Shown here: piece by piece, positions 62,181 to 64,000 of the stretch
Numbering within the stretch: position 1 is the first letter of the stretch
How the letters are laid out: every line of letters starts with the position of its first letter
Origin: Lachnospiraceae bacterium
GTDB lineage: Bacteria; Bacillota; Clostridia; Lachnospirales; Lachnospiraceae
Length of the DNA stretch: 64,000 nucleotides
Direction: 5' to 3'
NCBI GenBank assembly: GCA_017463225.1
Contig: JAFTPO010000001.1
Location: 1-64,000 of the forward strand
Program-made: the position numbers and the translations under genes
Notes under the pieces: model-generated
The model's database searches: none
Seen by the model: the letters and a program-made list of their open reading frames with translations, nothing else
What the model was told of the DNA's origin: nothing

Positions 62181-63170
62181 ATGACATATAGAATTATAAG
62201 AGGTGCATTGGTTGGAATAATCTTAGGTCTTTTAGTTGGTGTAAGTCTTAGCGGAGCTATGTATATGTATAGCTATATGGAGCAGGGGATAAAAGCAGAT
62301 AAGGGGCAGCAGCTGGTGGCCGAAAACAGTTTGGAGGATAAAACGTTAGAGGCAGACGGTGAGAGTAATATACAGGTTGTGGTTGATAAAGAGAAGCTGC
62401 AGGATAATTTTGATTATCAAGGCTTTAGAAGTATTCTAGATAATCAGGGAATAACAGGTGTAGCTAGAAATGTGGCAGCAGCCTATGGAAGAGTGGAAAA
62501 TATAAATGATGAGGATTCCCTGTCAGAGCTTTCATCCTCTCAGGAGGAGGTTATAACCACAAGTGGTCAGGTGTATAAGAAAGAGAGTGATGCTGAGATA
62601 AAGCAACCTGTTAATCAGCAGCCTGAAGAAATGGGGGACTCTCTGGGAGACAATCTTCTTAGATTACATGTCCGTGCCCATAGCGATTCTCAGGTGGATA
62701 TAGAGTTAAAATACAAGGTTCGAGACAAGGTGCTTGAGGCTATGGAAGAGGATATGAGTCATTGCCAGACAAAGGAGGAAGCTGTGGATTATGTAATAGA
62801 TAATCTGGATTATATTGAGGAAATATCTGTAGATGCACTTAGAGAAGAGAATTATGGATATCCGGTAAAGGCATATGTTACTAAGGACTACTTTCCCATA
62901 AGACAGTATGGTGATATGGTGCTTCCTGCAGGCTACTATGATGCTCTAAGGATAGATATCGGTATGGCTGAGGGGGAGAACTTCTGGTGTCTTCTCTATC
63001 CTACCATGTGTATACCGGAGGAGGCAGGTGCCGTAATCACCAATGAGGGTAAGGAGGAGATAAGAGAGGAGCTTACTGAGGAACAGTTTAGAAAGCTTTT
63101 TGTGGAGCGACAGGTGCCGGATGATAAGATTGAGATACGATTTAAATTTCTTGAGTGGTTATTTGAGTAG
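62181..63170 (+). CDS. spoIIR: Stage II sporulation protein R
   Basis: SpoIIR is made in the forespore and triggers SpoIIGA to activate pro-sigma-E in the mother cell. The 329-residue protein has an N-terminal membrane segment (about 9-32). A long, acidic, low-complexity insert follows (about 40-150). The SpoIIR domain starts with NLLRLHVRAHSDSQVDIELKYKVRDKVLEA and runs to EIRFKFLEWLFE. Most SpoIIR proteins are shorter (about 200-260 residues); the insert is unusual. The start at 62181 follows GGAGG. It lies just after the ger genes. Confidence 0.92.
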   Translation: MTYRIIRGALVGIILGLLVGVSLSGAMYMYSYMEQGIKADKGQQLVAENSLEDKTLEADGESNIQVVVDKEKLQDNFDYQGFRSILDNQGITGVARNVAAAYGRVENINDEDSLSELSSSQEEVITTSGQVYKKESDAEIKQPVNQQPEEMGDSLGDNLLRLHVRAHSDSQVDIELKYKVRDKVLEAMEEDMSHCQTKEEAVDYVIDNLDYIEEISVDALREENYGYPVKAYVTKDYFPIRQYGDMVLPAGYYDALRIDIGMAEGENFWCLLYPTMCIPEEAGAVITNEGKEEIREELTEEQFRKLFVERQVPDDKIEIRFKFLEWLFE

Positions 63171-63200
63171 TATATAGGCAAGTTAAACATATTAGGTCCA

Positions 63201-63300
63201 CGTATCAGGGGTAAGGGGTGAAGGCCACATTTTTTCAGTGGCCGTAATCTCTTGGCCCTTGTAGTGGACGTAGAAGTGTAAGGAGTAGCTACTGCTGAAA
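63201..63300. repeat. Large imperfect hairpin between spoIIR and ddl
   Basis: GTCCAC and GTGGAC form outer arms (about 63199-63204 and 63266-63271). GGCCAC and GTGGCC (about 63225 and 63238) form the tip with a TTTTTTCA loop. A second small stem, AAGTGT/ACACTT, follows. It is shorter than the other giant hairpins but of the same style. It may also act as terminator for the spoIIR transcript. Confidence 0.55.
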
Positions 63301-63305
63301 AACAC

Positions 63306-63334
63306 TTGAAGTTGATAGTGTAAGTGGGTATAAT
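63306..63334 (+). promoter_or_regulatory. ddl promoter
   Basis: TTGAAG (63306-63311), a 17-nt spacer and TATAAT (63329-63334), 38 nt before the start codon. Confidence 0.65.
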
Positions 63335-63371
63335 TGACCCTAGATGATTATAATTTAAGTGAGGAGCTAAT

Positions 63372-64000
63372 ATGTCTAAAAAGAATTTGGCAGTAATATT
63401 TGGCGGTCGCTCATCAGAGCATGAAGTTTCATGTATCTCGGTTCAGACCATAATTAAGGCGGTAAACCTTGACAAGTACCAGCTACACCTAGTGGGTATC
63501 ACTGAGGAGGGTAAGTGGATTAAGGTTAAGGATATAGCTGATATACAGGATGGAAGCTGGAAGCAGTCTAAGGATGTTGCCATCATCTCTCCGGATACTA
63601 AGGGAGAGCTTCTTGTTGGCAAGGAGAATAGTGACGGTACATATTGCTATGATGAAAATATTAAAATAGATGTAATCTTCCCTGTGCTTCACGGAATGTT
63701 TGGTGAGGATGGTACCATACAGGGACTTTTCGAGATGGCTGGTATTCCTTATGTAGGATGTGGAGTATTTGCATCAGCAGCATCTATGGATAAGTTTTAC
63801 ACTAAGCTGGTGGTGGATACCCTTGGTATCAGACAGGCGATTTACGTGGGAGTTATCGCCAGTGAGCTTAAAAATATGGATAGCGTGGTTGCAAGGGTTG
63901 AGTCAACACTTAGCTACCCTGTATTTATTAAGCCTTCTAAGGCGGGTTCATCTAAGGGTGTATCAAAGGCTGATAACAGGGAGATGCTTATAGCAGGTCT
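63372..64000 (+). CDS. ddl: D-alanine--D-alanine ligase (5' part, runs off the window)
   Basis: The frame stays open from the ATG at 63372 to the window end, 209 codons. Ddl joins two D-Ala in peptidoglycan precursor synthesis. Visible are AVIFGGRSSEHEVSCIS (N-terminal signature), VIFPVLHGMFGEDGTIQGLFEMAGIPYVGCGV and the start of the ATP-grasp domain with VFIKPSKAGSSKGVSK. The ribosome site GTGAGGAG lies 6 nt upstream. The C-terminal catalytic half is beyond the window. Confidence 0.95.
   Translation, partial: MSKKNLAVIFGGRSSEHEVSCISVQTIIKAVNLDKYQLHLVGITEEGKWIKVKDIADIQDGSWKQSKDVAIISPDTKGELLVGKENSDGTYCYDENIKIDVIFPVLHGMFGEDGTIQGLFEMAGIPYVGCGVFASAASMDKFYTKLVVDTLGIRQAIYVGVIASELKNMDSVVARVESTLSYPVFIKPSKAGSSKGVSKADNREMLIAG

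Overview
The window comes from a low-GC, endospore-forming Firmicute, most likely a Lachnospiraceae-type Clostridia. The evidence is the gene set: jag-mnmE-mnmG-rsmG, parA-parB-DUF4446-serS, a thrS T-box leader, SpoIIR, GerA-type germinant receptor genes and a SPOCS/LysM (SipL-like) protein. Strong AGGAGG ribosome sites and TTGACA/TATAAT-like promoters fit this too. The region is close to the replication origin. A cluster of six parS palindromes and a phased row of DnaA boxes lies at 15.58-16.39 kb, directly upstream of parA-parB.

Layout. 0-4.7 kb: the tail of jag, then the tRNA-modification genes mnmE (inverted relative to its usual orientation), mnmG and rsmG. 4.8-8.2 kb: a DEDD-type exonuclease, a small coiled-coil membrane protein and a CBS/DRTGG family II pyrophosphatase, all on the minus strand. 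8.3-10.3 kb: a secreted beta-repeat surface protein with an SPKTG sorting signal. 10.3-15.5 kb: tRNA-Arg, then a minus-strand run parA-parB-DUF4446-serS-DUF3881-like. 15.5-16.5 kb: the noncoding parS/DnaA-box region. 16.5-20.9 kb: a minus-strand dacF-type carboxypeptidase, a histidine-kinase-like ATPase and argS. 21-27.3 kb: trmB, tRNA-Lys, a methyltransferase-like gene and a cluster of zinc-ribbon or membrane proteins that share an extracellular domain. 27.4-36.4 kb: thrS with its T-box, an esterase, purine nucleoside phosphorylase, prephenate dehydrogenase, a YwmB-like protein, an RmlD-like reductase and a dicarboxylate/amino-acid symporter. 36.6-42.3 kb: a tightly overlapping trio of SNF2-type helicase, MoxR AAA+ ATPase and HExxH/VWA protein. 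42.4-51 kb: an AT-rich surface-glycan island. 51-64 kb: a TSUP permease, PdxR/PdxK vitamin B6 salvage, a SipL-like protein, a possible sigma-28-controlled gene, ispE, a GntR regulator, gerA and gerB-like genes, spoIIR and the start of ddl.

The two most interesting items are these. First, the helicase-MoxR-VWA/metallopeptidase trio has overlapping coding ends, intact catalytic motifs in all three proteins and no mobile-element genes around it. It looks like a self-contained ATP-driven nucleic-acid or protein remodelling system. Second, very large imperfect hairpins sit in intergenic gaps (140-548, 10545-10800, 22141-22310, 29386-29505, 31605-31919, 31968-32298 and 63201-63300). They often begin or end on the stop codons of neighbouring genes and are not explained by ordinary terminators.

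Most gene calls rest on recognisable protein motifs in the translations. Promoters, operators and repeat structures were read by eye and not scored by software. No database search was possible.
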